A stretch of DNA of 64,000 bases from Mortierella sp. BCC40632 (GCA_011634665.1 WAEK01000010.1:740001-804000), one strand, 5' to 3'; counted from the stretch's first letter, positions 34,101-47,143 are shown. Notes: a model not told the origin generated them from the sequence alone. Program-made: numbers and translations.

Positions 34101-37100
34101 ATGTTTCGAGGCCGATCGTTTGCACCTGATCAGTTTACACCAAGGGAAGCTGCAATACTGTCTACGGCGTTACACCGGATTGACAACGACGACAAGCAAG
34201 AGTGCCCTGCGGTTTTGAACGCAAAAATCAAGTATCTTCGCTCTTTTGTCAACTACAGTCCCCTCCGCAATCGCTCAGTGTCTTTGATGTCTGTATTCTG
34301 CGCATGGCGGGAAAAGTCTGAGCTCCCCCGATTCAAGCACCCCTTGAAGAAGTTATTCCAAGAGGACTTTACCAAGTCTACCGACAACTGGGTTCCTTTG
34401 AGAACATACTTGAAAGGATCCAACCCAATTGGGATTATCCTCCACAGGGCCAAGACCGAGCCATCAGCAATGGAAACCGCCCGGATTCTTATCGAATATT
34501 GTCTTGACAAAGCAAAAGAGTCAGGCGATGACACCTACCTCATGTACCTGCTCGAGTGCGTGGATCAACTCAACACCAGAGACGCCGATCTAGCACTCAG
34601 GATCACCAGACGATTCGCGTACAATCGATACCACGACCAAGAGTTCATTCTCAATGTCCACAAGATTGTACACCCTCCAACAATCCGTTTGTTCAGAACT
34701 TTGAATGAGCACAAGATCTACGAGTGTCAGAATCCGATCCTCCAAGTACAAGGCACCAATGATGAGCCTGATCAACACAACGACAATGTCAGTGAGGATA
34801 TGTTTGTTGCTCCTGTCAATCTTCTGTGGTCGTTTGTCCCGAAGGACAAGTCTCCGTGCAACGAGTTCCCTCTTGGCGATCCAACTCAAGCTGTAACATG
34901 GGTACAGATTCTCTACCACAGTATCCTGTTCAACATGAATCCTTTCAGCCATGTGTATGTCAGACCTCATTTCTACAGTCCCGAGATCCTTGATAATCCT
35001 GCTATCGAGGTCGTGATCCAGTACAAATGGTATGTATCTATCGCTGTCCTTTCATCTTAGGAATCCAGAGCCCAGCCGCTACCAACTGAATGTTGTTGTT
35101 TTTTTGTGCTAACATTATCGAGACTACTCTCTATTAGGAACACATACGTGTATGGAATCTGGATAGCCCGGTTTATAGTTCAATGTGTTTACTCTCTCCT
35201 CATTCTGAGTGGTGCTTTGTTGCAGGTCTACTACAGAGAGAAGATCCCACTTCTCGTAGTCTTCTCAGCGATCGTTTATCTCTCCTGTTTATTCCTTTGG
35301 TCCAAGTTTCTTCAATGGCGAGAGAGCTGGTATTATGTTCAGCTGGATGCAAATGAAAGTGGAGAGGAAGAAGAAGAATATCAGAATGGACTAAAAGTAA
35401 ATGAGGAAATGACAAATAAGAAACAGAAAGAAGGAAAGGACAAGGACAGTGGCCGCCATGCGAGGAACCAAAAGAACTCTAAAAAAGTCCCACTAGAGGT
35501 TCAGAGATCTAGGTATTTAAGGTAAGTCCGATGATGGGGTCTTTTGTTATTGGCAGTGGCAGTGGCCGTGGCAGTGGCAAGGCAGCATATGTGGATTTTG
35601 ATCGCCCGACCTGATACTCAACTCCGTCTAAATCTGAAATAGATCTCCTTACAATATACTGGATCTGATCACTTACTCGTACTCTCTCGCGACAAGTATC
35701 CACCAAATCCTTAACATTCTGAATGCGAATTCAAATGTCATAACCGCTGACTACAGCTTCAGTATTGTGCTTGTGTTCCTGAATCTGGTATGTAAATCGA
35801 AAAAAAAAAAAAAAAAAAAAGACTTGATATGCAAAAGATACCTAGGCAGTTGGTCAATAGGAGTGGCCATGAATGATCTTTGGCCACGCCACTAATAGTT
35901 TCGTCCTATCTAATCTATTCTCACAGCTGACAGAGCTCCGAGTGACTGAGGTGTCCAAGTACATCACAGTTGTGTTTGAAATCCTCAGAGAGATCAAGGT
36001 GTTCTTCCCAGTCCTTGCAACCAGCATGCTCTTCTTCACAATAGCCATTGTCCATATCACCAATGGAGGTGTGGCAGACTTTGAAGAACAAGTGGATGCC
36101 GGTTTCCCAAAAGACTTTCTTGGAGCTATCACGACTGTGTACCTGATGATGGTAAGACCATTGAATCCTCATTCAACTGACTGATGTGGCAGCCTTGCTT
36201 ATTGTCAAATGGCGGATCAAACTCTTGGCCTTGCAGTGCTCTCTCTTCTGACTGTCTATTGACTTCACGACCTTAGGGAGGACGGTACGATCCCCTGAAC
36301 AAAGATCTTTATGTGGATGGCGAAGGGAATGAGCAAGGGTCGTACAAGAATGGAGCTCTCATGGCGATGGTGGTGGTTTATTTCACTTTCACGTCAATCG
36401 TGATGCTCAATGTTTTGATTGGTAGGTTGATACGGAAGTGTGGATCAAACTCTTTGTTTCCTTGCTCGATAGTTCAAGATAGAGCCGTGGCTAACACTAT
36501 GACATCGAATCGGTTGACTGAATGACTCTGACAACTGTGCTATCGACTCATAATAGCTCTGATCAACAATGCCTTTATCAAGGCCGATGACTCTTGGCGA
36601 CAGGCATTGCTTGAGAGCAGACTCAGATATGTTGAGAGTGCCGAAAATATGTCGTATCACATCCCTGGTAAGCGGCCCACATCCTTTTTCAGATCTAGTC
36701 TTAATTAGTGCTCAATTTTTCTAATACGTTTTGTACTCTCATTTCTGAATCTCGAAGGCTTCCGTGAGACATACAGTTGGTTCCCCAACAAGATCTACTA
36801 TACGACATCACCTTCCCGAGTGAGGCAGTACTGGGAGCGGGTCGAGAAGAAGGATGGAGAAATCCCCATTGAGGATCAGCGCGAGAACAAGGACAACAAC
36901 AAAGGCGATGTAAAGACCTCTATCGCCAAGGAGATTTCTGCCCCAGCTTCTAACGCCAACACAAAAGACAAGGAGGAATCACAACTTTTGGCACAGCTAA
37001 GCGGTATTGAGGACAAACTAGTGGAGCGACTTGATCGACACAAGGAGGGTATCAAGGATCAAAAGGACCGAGTAGAAGAGTTGCATAGTGCGGTCTTGCG

Positions 37101-37230
37101 CTCACAGAGTGATGTGATGGATCTCCGAAGTGCTGTCGAAAGGTCACAGGAAGACATTTCTGAGATCAGACAGAGTATGCAAACGCTGCTGGAATTGCTT
37201 AGACAACGGACGACAACGAGAGGCGAGTAA
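31127..37230 (+). CDS. Beta-propeller / TRP-like cation channel, array unit 4 (1616 aa)
   Basis: Exons 31127-31421, 31519-31594, 31682-31724, 31803-31919, 32005-32035, 32131-32280, 32374-35029, 35138-35521, 35643-35787, 35927-36151, 36277-36421, 36557-36667, 36758-37230; the sum is 4851 nt, one open frame. ATG 31127 gives MASNSLPRPHETVVTIE, matching the family start. It has the shortest N-terminus and the shortest S2-S3 loop (about 55 residues, few repeats), but the longest propeller exon because of a Pro/Ser-rich repeat. The filter region is MMGGRYDPLNKDL and S6 ends MLNVLIALINNAF. The coiled coil is of the unit 1/5 class, with RLDRHKEG and RSQEDISEIRQS. Intron 9 contains an A20 run just inside the donor. 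Confidence 0.9.
33790..33950 (+). repeat. Pro/Ser-rich coding repeat in propeller loop of unit 4
   Basis: Two to three degenerate copies of a module like SPEPSHQKPPQ sit between the KEIPSS strand and the FSLWGLPQS blade. Unit 3 has a shorter form (LEPSSKKLPQPS); units 1 and 5 have none. Confidence 0.75.
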
Positions 37231-37812
37231 AAGAGAAAAGAGAGAAAGAATAAGAGGGTCATTCGTGGCGATACTAGGATTTATATAGTTGCCATAGTAT
37301 GCCAAAGTAATAGAACGGAGGAGGTTTGGCCCAGACGTGTGAAAAAAAAAAAAAAAAAATCAGCGTTCATGGGGTGAGAGAGATAGAGAGATATCACTGG
37401 ACCCCCACCTCGATCACTCCCTCCACATTATCTCTTTTACTTTCAAGAAAGCGCCTCCTTTTTTTTTTTTTTTTTTTTTTCTTTCTTTCTTTCATTGCCA
37501 ACTAATCTACACACATACACCTTCAAGCTGGGTGGACACGAGCACCATGCTTCAGGAGAATGCTAGACTCGCATCCGTGACATTGTCCAAGATGTTCAAA
37601 AGCAGCAAAAAAGTTGGATCAGATGCAGCAGCCGAAAAAAAGGAGGCTAAATCAAGTCTTGTGAGCTTTTTTTTGCTGATGGTCACAACGGCTCATTTTT
37701 TTTTTTCCATTCCAACTCAACTCTAGAAAAAAAACAAAAAATTAAGCTGTGCAGATTCAGAGGTTGTGTAGACTCGGAGTGGCAGGGGAAGGACTCCGAG
37801 TAGCCCTTATCC

Positions 37813-37813
<1 letters not shown>

Positions 37814-37848
<35 letters not shown>
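37814..37848. repeat. A35 homopolymer
   Basis: Uninterrupted run of A followed by GGAGGAGGAG. It is one of the two longest homopolymers in the window; its length in the assembly is likely unreliable. Confidence 0.8.
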
Positions 37849-37850
<2 letters not shown>

Positions 37851-37873
37851 AGGAGGAGAGGGAGTGATGAAAA

Positions 37874-38076
37874 GAGTTGCCAGGATCCATGGGCTATTGA
37901 GCTGGAAAGGTGCAAACCACTCTCCTACAGCTTGCCGGAGCTTTTATTCTGCAGGAACAAATAATCGGACAAGGGCGAGGGCGAGGGCGAGGGCGAGGGC
38001 GAGGACGAGGGTGAAGAATGTTCATAGCACAGAGAGAAGTGAGCAATGATGTGAAATAGAAGACTCGAGATCCTCC
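37874..38076 (+). promoter_or_regulatory. Conserved array promoter block, unit 5 (diverged)
   Basis: GAGTTGCCAGGATC (37874-37887) replaces the CCAAT-type version of the other copies, followed by TTCTGCAGGAAC (about 37948-37958) and GAGATCCTCC (38067-38076), 61 bp before the ATG. A G-rich tandem lies between the last two. Confidence 0.45.
37973..38012 (+). repeat. GGGCGA tandem, possible G-quadruplex
   Basis: Six imperfect GGGCGA units give five GGG runs with three-base spacers, plus a sixth after a GACGA variant. It is absent from the matching place before units 2, 3 and 4. Confidence 0.8.
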
Positions 38077-38136
38077 ATTCCACATCCATTGCTGCTTCCT
38101 CTTCTTCAACCCTGCACCCCCATTCCAAGAAAGACA

Positions 38137-41100
38137 ATGGCCGTAAGCTCTCTCTCGACACCCTCCAAAGCAAAGGAGACTGTAGCCTCCATCGAACACG
38201 CCACAGCAGAGTCAACTGAGAGTCTGGAGGTCAGCAGCAGCAGCAGCAGCAGCACAGTCTGCCAATTGGCCATCATCGGTGACAGCCTCAGCGAGACAGT
38301 CGATCAAGTCAGTCAAGATGACTTCAAAGCCGATAGTGAAGCCTTAGGTGTGGGAGTCGAGACTAGTAATCCTCAATCGACTCAACGTGTCAACGAGAAA
38401 CAGAGAGAACCGCCATTCTCAACCATCGAAGAATACGAGGCCCAGATGCGAAAAGACCTCGACGGCCCTACCCCTGGTATGTGATGTGGAGGAATCCCTG
38501 AGACAACCTCTAGTATCATAGATGACCTTTACTCTCCAGAAACCATGACAGAGACACTGACTCGTATCTCAAGACCATGGTCCTCTACGGATTTTCTACC
38601 GTCAAGTGCATAGTGCAAATGGTAATCCTTCTCCTCAAGTACCAACCAAGTAAGTATCTCAGGATGCATGGTTTGAGTAGAACTGCATTGGTTCACCACT
38701 CACTCCAACCTTACCTTTACTCAAACGTGGTTGTTAGGGATTATTCGCCTCCGATTCTTGTGCAGACGCGCCTTCAGGTAAGCTACGGTTGGTCTCGAGT
38801 GAGTTGATCAACTTCAGATTGCGAGACGATAAACTAAATGACCATGGCAAGCACAACAACAACAGCTTAGAGTCAAGGAGATAGATACCCCAGTGCAGTT
38901 TGAAGTGCCGCATTATGCGGTACTATGCTTAAAGATCGACAAGAAAGCTGAAGGTATCGACTTCTTGAAAATTGGCAGTCAGGTAAGGTGTGGATGATAA
39001 AGCTGCATTCTCGATGACCAAAGCCCGTGTCTCCTTCTGCAGTTTAACACGATTGTATTCTCGAGTAGTGGATCAGATTTCGGCCGTCATCTCAAGTGAA
39101 GTACGTAGAAATGGACAAAAGGGATATCGTATGGTCACTTGTTCGTAGCCTGACTGTTCTCTGCTCAAATACTTTGTCCTAATATGGTCGTACTTGATAA
39201 GGAAAGTCCCATTTGTCAGATTATTGCTACGATATCAGGTTACACCGCCGGGGACCATTGAGATCCATTACAAGGACCGTTCACGCCCAGGATCTCTGCT
39301 ATTATGCTATATAGAGCTGAGCCAGAAACCTCCAAGTGAGGGCTCTTACGGTATGTTGTCTGATTCTACAAGAGGATGACATCCAAACACCGATTCCTCG
39401 AGTCTCTAATCTGATACAACTTGACTCGATAATGTGATGTTAGATCATATCTTTCCTCAGATCCCCTCGCCAGTGAGAGCATTCCACGTCCAACACAGGC
39501 TCGGCAACAACTTGAATGACATACCGACCCCATTAATAGTTGAGACTGTCGCAATCTCAGCTTTAGGATCTCATGCTGCAACCATCTCGTATGTCGAAGA
39601 CAATATTTTCCTTGATCTCTGGGATCTTGGATCACTAGAGACTACATCCAGGGTCACATTTCCGTACAGCCATACGGTCTCTACTGCACACATCAAGCTT
39701 AACGCTGATATCGGGTATCTCAACAACATCAGTCTGCTGTTGTCGCAGAATGGATCTCAGACCGTCATTCACAGGAAAGCTCGCTCACATCCAGGGAAGC
39801 TTCATGTCTTTGAGTTCTTTGGAAACACCTATCAACAACAACCTCAGGGCCAGCAAACGCCTCAACCACTTCAACCCTCAAAACGCCTCATCAATTGCTC
39901 CAAGCTACAGTCGTTCAGTGGGAAAGCTTTGTTCACCAATACCTCCACATCTGAACGGGGCGATGCATTCGAGAGATTTGTAACTTGTGATCAAGAGGCA
40001 TATTGCGTGTATACTACTACAAATCCATGGGAAATGCTCTTTCACATCCCGAATCAGGGGTTTTCGAGCGAAATCAAAATTGATTATTGGGAAGATCCAA
40101 CAAGGAATACATTTGCAGCTGCAGGAGGCATATTTGCATTTCAGATATCACCTTACCAGGTCTCAATCTGGGATTTAGTCAATGGAAAACCAAAACACCT
40201 CATTGAAACAACTAGTGCAATCACGGGCCTCTTTCTCTCATTGACCGGAGGGACCTTATTAGTTACCACGGAGGAAGGCCAAACCTTGTATTCGACAGTG
40301 TCTGGAATTCTCTTTCAGAGGCTTCATAAAACATCCAAAGTCTGGGGTGGATTTTACGAGAGAACCAAAAGCATTCCTGGCTTTGATCTTGAAAACCTAC
40401 CATCAAACCGGTTTATCGCCTTTCGAGAAGGTACAGTTCAATCAAAGAAGGAGATCTTTCCTCTGGTATATTCGGAACTCTCAAGGCACGGATTCGATGT
40501 CGAAGAAAAGCTGGATATCGACACCATCAAGTCAATAGTGATGGTACACAACAGCGGATCAAACTTTGAGGTTACCTGTCTGCGAGATTTACCAACACTC
40601 TCTGATGCTGTAGCCGAACCTCAATGCAATCCTGAATGCTCATTAAATCTCTGTGAGGTTCCAGAGATCAAATATGGCAAGAGGATAGAATATCCTGGAG
40701 GATCGTTTGTGGTGCATGCAACAAAAATTCCGAAAGGGGATGCATTCAACTGGAGAAGACTGACAATGGATATCCAAATCACCGGTGGCGAATCACAGCG
40801 GTATTCTTGGGTGGCATCTAGATTAAACTTCCGTGAAGGATCGTCTCAGATCATGATGGTGAAAGATCACGACTTCTCAATATCGTTTTTACTTTGGAGA
40901 CTTCCACAGTCACCACAGGGGAAGCTCAAACTACTCTATTGCCGGGAAGTAGATCGTGTAACCCAAGTAACCCAGCTGAAGGCATGTTCTCACGGAACCA
41001 ATCTGACTCTCTGCAAAGATTGGTACTCAATCCAGATATTTCGAGGTAGATCATTTACACCAGATCGATCTACACTACTGGAGGCTACGGAGCTTCTTAG

Positions 41101-44100
41101 GGTGTTTTACTGGATCGACATCAATACTGAGCAAGAGTGTTCTACAGTGTCGAGGGAAAAGCTCAAATACCTTCGCCCCTTTGTTAACTACATCCCTCTC
41201 CACAGCAACCGTTCAATATCTTTAGTGTCGGGAATCTGCCAGTGGTGGGGGGAAAGTAATTACAGTCAACACAAAATGGTCTTGAAGAAGCTACTTCAAG
41301 AAGACCCCGCCAACCCCGCCAACAACTGGATTCCTTTGAGAGCATATTTGGGAAGGTCCAATCCTGTTGGAATCATTCTTCACAAGGCAAGGACCGATCC
41401 AACGGCAATGGAGATGGCACGAATCCTGATCGATTACTGCCTCAACAAGGCAAAGACATTAGACGACATCACCTATATCCTGTACTTGCTCGAGTGTGTG
41501 GATCGACTCACCATCAGATATGCCGATCTGGCACTCCGAGTCACCAGAGGCTTTGCATATATTCGATGCCACGATCGAGATTTCATTATCGGAAACCACA
41601 AGATTGCACATCCACCAACACTCCGTCGGTTCTGGATTTCCAACGGCTGCAAGATCTACGAATGCCAGAATCCGGTCCTTCAACTGTACCTTAGTAGCGA
41701 AAATCATGATCCGCTCAACGACAACTTTACAGACGAAGTGTTTGTTGCTCCTATCAATCTACTTTGGTCGTTTGTCCCAAAAGACCATCCTCAGCACAAT
41801 GAATTCCCGCTTTGTGACCCAAATCAAAAGACAACATGGATTCAGGCTCTCTACCACAGCACCCTGTTCAACATGAATCCTTTCAGTCATGTGTATATTC
41901 GGCCTCGCCATTACAGTCTCGAGATCCTTGACAACCCTGCCATTGAGGCTGTGATCCAGTACAAATGGTGAGTATCCATGACGGTCCTGCTATCCTATGT
42001 ACCCCGATGCTCAGTGAATGCTCCCTTGTGCTGATATTGTGGACACCTTCCCTCTTCTAGGAACACATTCGTGTATGCAATTTGGATGGTTCGATTTGCG
42101 ACACAATGTGTCTACTCTCTCCTCATTCTGAGTGGTGCTCTGATGCAGGTCTACTACCGAGAGAAGGGTCCACTCCTTGGAGTATACTCGGCGATCATTT
42201 TCCTCTCACTTGTATTTCTCTGGCTCGAGTTCCTTCAGTTGCGAGAGGGTCGGTATTATGTCCGATCGGAGGTGGATGAATATGGAAAAGAAGACGAGGA
42301 GAGGGAAGAAAATGAGAAAGAGCTGATAGATTTGAAAGGAGAGCAGATATTAAGGGTTGAATCGGAAGGAGTATGGAAAGTAGATGGAGAAGACGTTGAA
42401 GACCACCCCTTGAGGCCGATAAAAGAATTCGGGAAGGAATTGGATAAAAAAAAAGGAAGGGTGAAAGGAGGAAGCAGCTTTCGTACAACGATCATTCAGT
42501 GGATCCTGAGCATGCGATCGATGATAGCAAGAAAGAGTCAAAAGACCCCTAGAATTATCCAGTTGGATACTCAAAGATCTAGGTCTCCATACTTCAGGTA
42601 TGTCCGATGATGTGGCCATGCTTAGTGATAGCGTCAAGCAACATGCGCAGGTGTAAACATTTTTCCTGATATCCAATCTCTCTCAAATATGAACAGATCC
42701 CCTTTCAACATTCTGGATCTGATCGCTTACTCCTACCCTCTCGCCACAAGTGTCCACCAGATTGTCAACATTCTGAATGCAGACCCACAAGTCGTGACAG
42801 CTGACTACAGCTTCAGTGTTGTGTTTGCGTTTCTGCACCTGGTACGCAGCTCAAGAATGATATGGCGGCTAAACAACATCCGAGTACTTGGTCCATGAGT
42901 CAGATTATGAATGTACTTTGACTATCCCACTAACAGTCTTTTTCACCTCATTCTCATAGCTGGCTGAGCTCCGAGTGAGTGAGACAGTGTGCAAGTACAT
43001 CACCGTTATGTTTCAAATCCTCGGTGATATCAAGGTGTTCTTCATGGTACTTACAGCCAGTACGGTCTTCTTTACGATTGCTATTATCCATGTCATCCAT
43101 GGAGCTGTGGAAACCCCAAATGAACAAACGGATGGCAGACTCCCGAGGAACTTTCTTGGAGCCATCAGCACTGTTTACTTGGTGATGGTATGACCCTGGC
43201 CTCTTGATCCTGACTGAAATGAGATTGTTGCCTATTGACCATTGGCGAATCCAATCACTGACCTAGTAACCCGCTTCTAACTGCGACTCATGTACTTGGC
43301 TGATAGGGAGGAAGGTTTGAACCTCTGAACAAAGACATGTATGAGGACGCTGAGGGAGACGGCCAAGGAGTGTACAAGAATAGAGCACTCGTGGCAATGG
43401 TGATGGTGTATTTCACATTCTCGTCAATCCTGATGCTCAATGTTTTGATTGGTGAGTTGGAGTGAGAGTGCGGAGTAAACTCTCTGTGGGTGTATTTGAT
43501 AGCTCTTGACAGACTCATTAGTGAGTAACGGACTATTTGTGCCTGTACCTAATCGATTGACTGAATGGCCTCGATGGCCGCGTATGCATCTTGCAATAGC
43601 TCTGATCAACGGTGCCTTTGCCAAGGCTGATGACTCTTGGCGACAGGTGTGGCTCGAGAATAGACTCCGATATGTTGAGAGTGCTGAGAACATGTCGTAT
43701 CACATCCCTGGTAAGTGGCTCTATTCCTTTCAGGCCCTGTCGTAGCCGACGCTAGATTCTCTAATCATGACCTGTATTCCTGCTGTTTTGTTCACATGTC
43801 AAAGGCTTCCGTGAGACATTTGACTGGTTCCCCAAGACAATCTACTACACGGCGACGTCGTACCAAGTGAGGCAGTACTGGTGGCGGATCCAGAAGAAGG
43901 ATGACGGAACCCCCATTGATCACCCACTCGAGAATACTGACAGGAACATTAACAATGAAAAACATTCTTCCAAGGAAGCGCCTGAGTCGACACTTAAAGC
44001 CAAAGACAGGGTCCAAGAAAACTCGCAACTTTTAGCACAATTAGGTGGGATCGAGGATAAACCAGTAGAGCAGCTTGATCAGCATAAGGATGACATCGAG

Positions 44101-44316
44101 GATCAAAATGACCAAGTGGCGGAGTTGCCTAGTGTGGCCAAGCCTTCACAGAGTGAAATGGCTGAGCTAAGGAGTACAATTGAGAGAACTCAGACTGACA
44201 TGATCGACCTCCGAAAGGCTATTGACAAGTCGCAGGAAGATATTTCTGAGATAAGGCAGAATATGCAAACACTGTTGGGATTGTTTACTCAAGGAACAGG
44301 AATGAAATCCGAATAG
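38137..44316 (+). CDS. Beta-propeller / TRP-like cation channel, array unit 5 (1651 aa)
   Basis: Exons 38137-38476, 38574-38649, 38738-38777, 38866-38982, 39069-39100, 39202-39350, 39444-41967, 42061-42597, 42697-42841, 42960-43187, 43307-43451, 43600-43710, 43805-44316; the sum is 4956 nt, one open frame. ATG 38137 gives MAVSSLSTPSK; the in-frame ATG at 38089 is not supported by the other copies. Exon 1 has a CAG run coding poly-Ser (about 38233-38253). Exons 5 and 6 are 32 and 149 nt instead of 31 and 150, so the intron phase has moved by one base. The filter region is VMGGRFEPLNKDM, differing from MMGGRYDPL in the others. The S2-S3 loop is about 105 residues, charged but not a clean repeat. 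The coiled coil is of the unit 1/4 class. Confidence 0.9.
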
Positions 44317-46196
44317 AGAATAGGAAGGGGAGGGAGAGAAAAAAAAGGGAAGAAGGTGACAAATCTGTTTGCGAAGGGATACGAAAGGGACATAGCAGTG
44401 ATAGGACCATAAATGGCTAGTGCCTCACAGGAATGGAGGTTTGGCCCAGATTTGAGGAACCTTTTTTTTTTTTTTTTTTGCACGTTGCTATCAGCGCTCG
44501 GGGGAAGAGGGGAGGAGAGAGAAGCCACCAGGTCCCGTCTCGACTCTCCTTGGCCCTATCTCTCTCTCTCTCTCTCTCTCTCTTGATTTCAAATATGTAT
44601 CTTTTCTTTTTTGAGTCCCGTGGTGGTTGGGCTCTTGCCAGTTATCTCAATCTACACTCCTCCTCCACACGACGACGAACTGCGTCCTTTATTTAAAAAA
44701 GAAAAAAAAATTGCGATATCGATAAGCGGTGTTTTGAAGACCAGAGGTTCGAGAGAGCAAGGAGAGGGGCAGCCAGAGAGAGAGGGGGACTGATAGCCTA
44801 TCCATGCATGGTCCGTGTCAAGGCGAACTCTATTTGGTTCAATGCGGAGAACAACCGAAAGGAGAGCTTGCTCTCTATACTCCAAGTGAAGGATAAGGAG
44901 TAAAAAAAAAAAAAAGTTGGGACACAATCACCTGTCTATCTCGCATCTCGATCTTTCTTTCCCTCCTCCGTCTTCCTCTTCATCCGTCTCACGCTCTCTC
45001 TTCTACCTATCTCCAAAACTCTTGTGCTGTGTGGATTGGATGGATGAGTGCATTGTGTATGCGGAGACGAGTAAACGTGGGCCCTTTTCCCTAAACTGGT
45101 CGTACCACGAAAACTACTTGGGATTTCCCTGCCCGTGGAGACAAACAACATGTAAGCAGGTGAGAGATGGAGGGAAAAAAGGAAGCATGTACAAGTACAC
45201 ATAGGGGAGTAAAGAGGGAAGCGACAAAGAAGGGGGTGGTGTGATTGATAACGAACATGACAGTGAAAGAGATCGCTGTTTGAAGTGACGTCTAGAGTTG
45301 ACAAGTGGGATCAGCGAATAGGTAGACTAGAGAAAGAGAGAAAGAGAGAGAGAGAAAGAGAGAGTGGAGAAATAGAAAGAGAGCAAGAGAGCAAGGCTTC
45401 TCCAGAACTCGAGTATAAGCAACGATGGAATCAGATAAACCAATAAGTTGGAAGGATAGGGAAAAAAATAAAAGTGTGTCCTGAGAGCTACTCGGCTCCC
45501 TCTTTGCTCTGCCTTGCTCATTGCAATCAACGTTCATGTCAAAATGACTAGAACTAACAAGGCTTGGACTGCGCCCATCTCGCTGCCCACCCTCTCTAAA
45601 GTGATATTCAAAGCATACACCACACCCAAGTGCAGTAGACCTGTGCTTGTGATGTGACTAGAAGCTTGACCAGTGAGCTTTTTTTTTTTTTTAGGTTTCT
45701 AGAATGGGGAGAGAAAGAGCGTGAGGGGAAAAAGAGAGAGAGAGAGAGATGTAAAGCAGCCATGGTCATTCTGATCGTTAGTGGAGACAATGTCGGAACC
45801 ACTCGTTCCTTTTACCCCATCTCTATTTTCGAACCAGTAGACTGATCTCTTCGAGGAATGTTCAAGCGGCTGACCTGCATGACCTCTTTTGAGCGATAGG
45901 GGGAGGGAGGGGAAAGGGGGGACAGAGGAGAGGAGAAGAATGGTTGGAGAGAATAGCGAGCGACCGATGCTTTGCTTACCTCTCCCTTTGCCCCCTCTCT
46001 CCCTCCTTCTTCCCCCAAAGAAATAAAATAAAAAAAAAAAAAACAGAGTTGTTGGTGAATTTGGAAGAGAGCGAATGAAATGAGAAGTGGGTCCAGGTGA
46101 TTTCGAAGAGGGAGGGGTTGTGGGGCAGATACCCAGTGAACGATAGTAACAGAAAGAGAGAGAGAGAGACAGACAACAATAGAGCGACGACGACAA

Positions 46197-46229
<33 letters not shown>

Positions 46230-47097
46230 ATAGGAACGACGTGGAGTTGTGGAGAAGGTTCAAAATACACACAACCGACTGTCGGATGACCTGGTCATTC
46301 AGGAACAGGACGATCTTTCAGGGGGAGGATTACGAACAAGAGAATGCAAATCGCTCATTCCATATCATTTGACTCCAGTTAAAAGCTGACCCAGTTTTTT
46401 TTTTTTTTTTTTTTTGTACCTTAGATCCTTACTCGCTTCGTTGTTGAATTTTAGGGGGGCATAACAAGCACAAGCCAGAATGAGTAAATAGCCGAATCTA
46501 TACCACTTGCTGGAGATACATCTCCAGAACCGGACGAAAAGAGTCCGTGCCGACACTTTTCTAGCAAGCAAGCAAGAAGGGGAAAGAAAAAACACTCCGA
46601 TCAACCCAAAATGTATGTGTGTGTGCCTGCGCAAGGAGAGAGAGAGAGAGAGAGGGTGCATGGTTGATGGTGCAAACGAGATGCTTGCCCTTGAATTAGT
46701 CGTAATACTAACCCACTTTCCCCTCCTCCTCCTCTCCACCTTCCGTGAGGACCCATTGGACACTTTGACCCTCTTTCTTGGTCCCGCGTCTTTCCTTGGT
46801 CTCCTTTCCGATCTCTTGTTGTCTCTTTGTTATGATTCCGGCCTCGGAGACGGGGAGAAGGAGGAAAGAGAAGGAACGGGGACCGGAAAAGCAAAGGGAG
46901 AGCAAGGGGGGTTGTCATCCGACTCTTTCCTCACGGCCATGGCCATCGGACGGATAGCCCGTCTTCTCCTCTCCTTTTCCCCCCCATTTTCATTGCGGAA
47001 GAGTGGATGTGCACAGAACACTTGCCCAGTCTAGCATCCAAATAAACATGCTGGGTCGCAGGTGGTGTGGATGAATGAGGAGAAACAAATATGGTGT

Positions 47098-47102
<5 letters not shown>

Positions 47103-47142
<40 letters not shown>
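47103..47142. repeat. (TG)20 microsatellite
   Basis: Perfect dinucleotide run, with a further interrupted GT stretch just upstream (about 47093-47100). Confidence 0.95.

Positions 47143-47143
<1 letters not shown>

Larger units (their letters stand above)
37231..38136. other. Spacer between units 4 and 5
   Basis: No gene. Repeats seen: A17 (about 37342-37358), T22 (about 37459-37480), A35 (37814-37848) and a GGGCGA tandem (37973-38012). It contains the unit 5 promoter block and a short minus-strand relic at about 37545-37625. Confidence 0.6.

Noticed and set aside
38577..38807. Reading exons 2 and 3 of unit 5 as one continuous exon
   Set aside because: The same frame has stops in the other copies, whereas the spliced form (donor GTAAGT, acceptor TAG) is open in all five.
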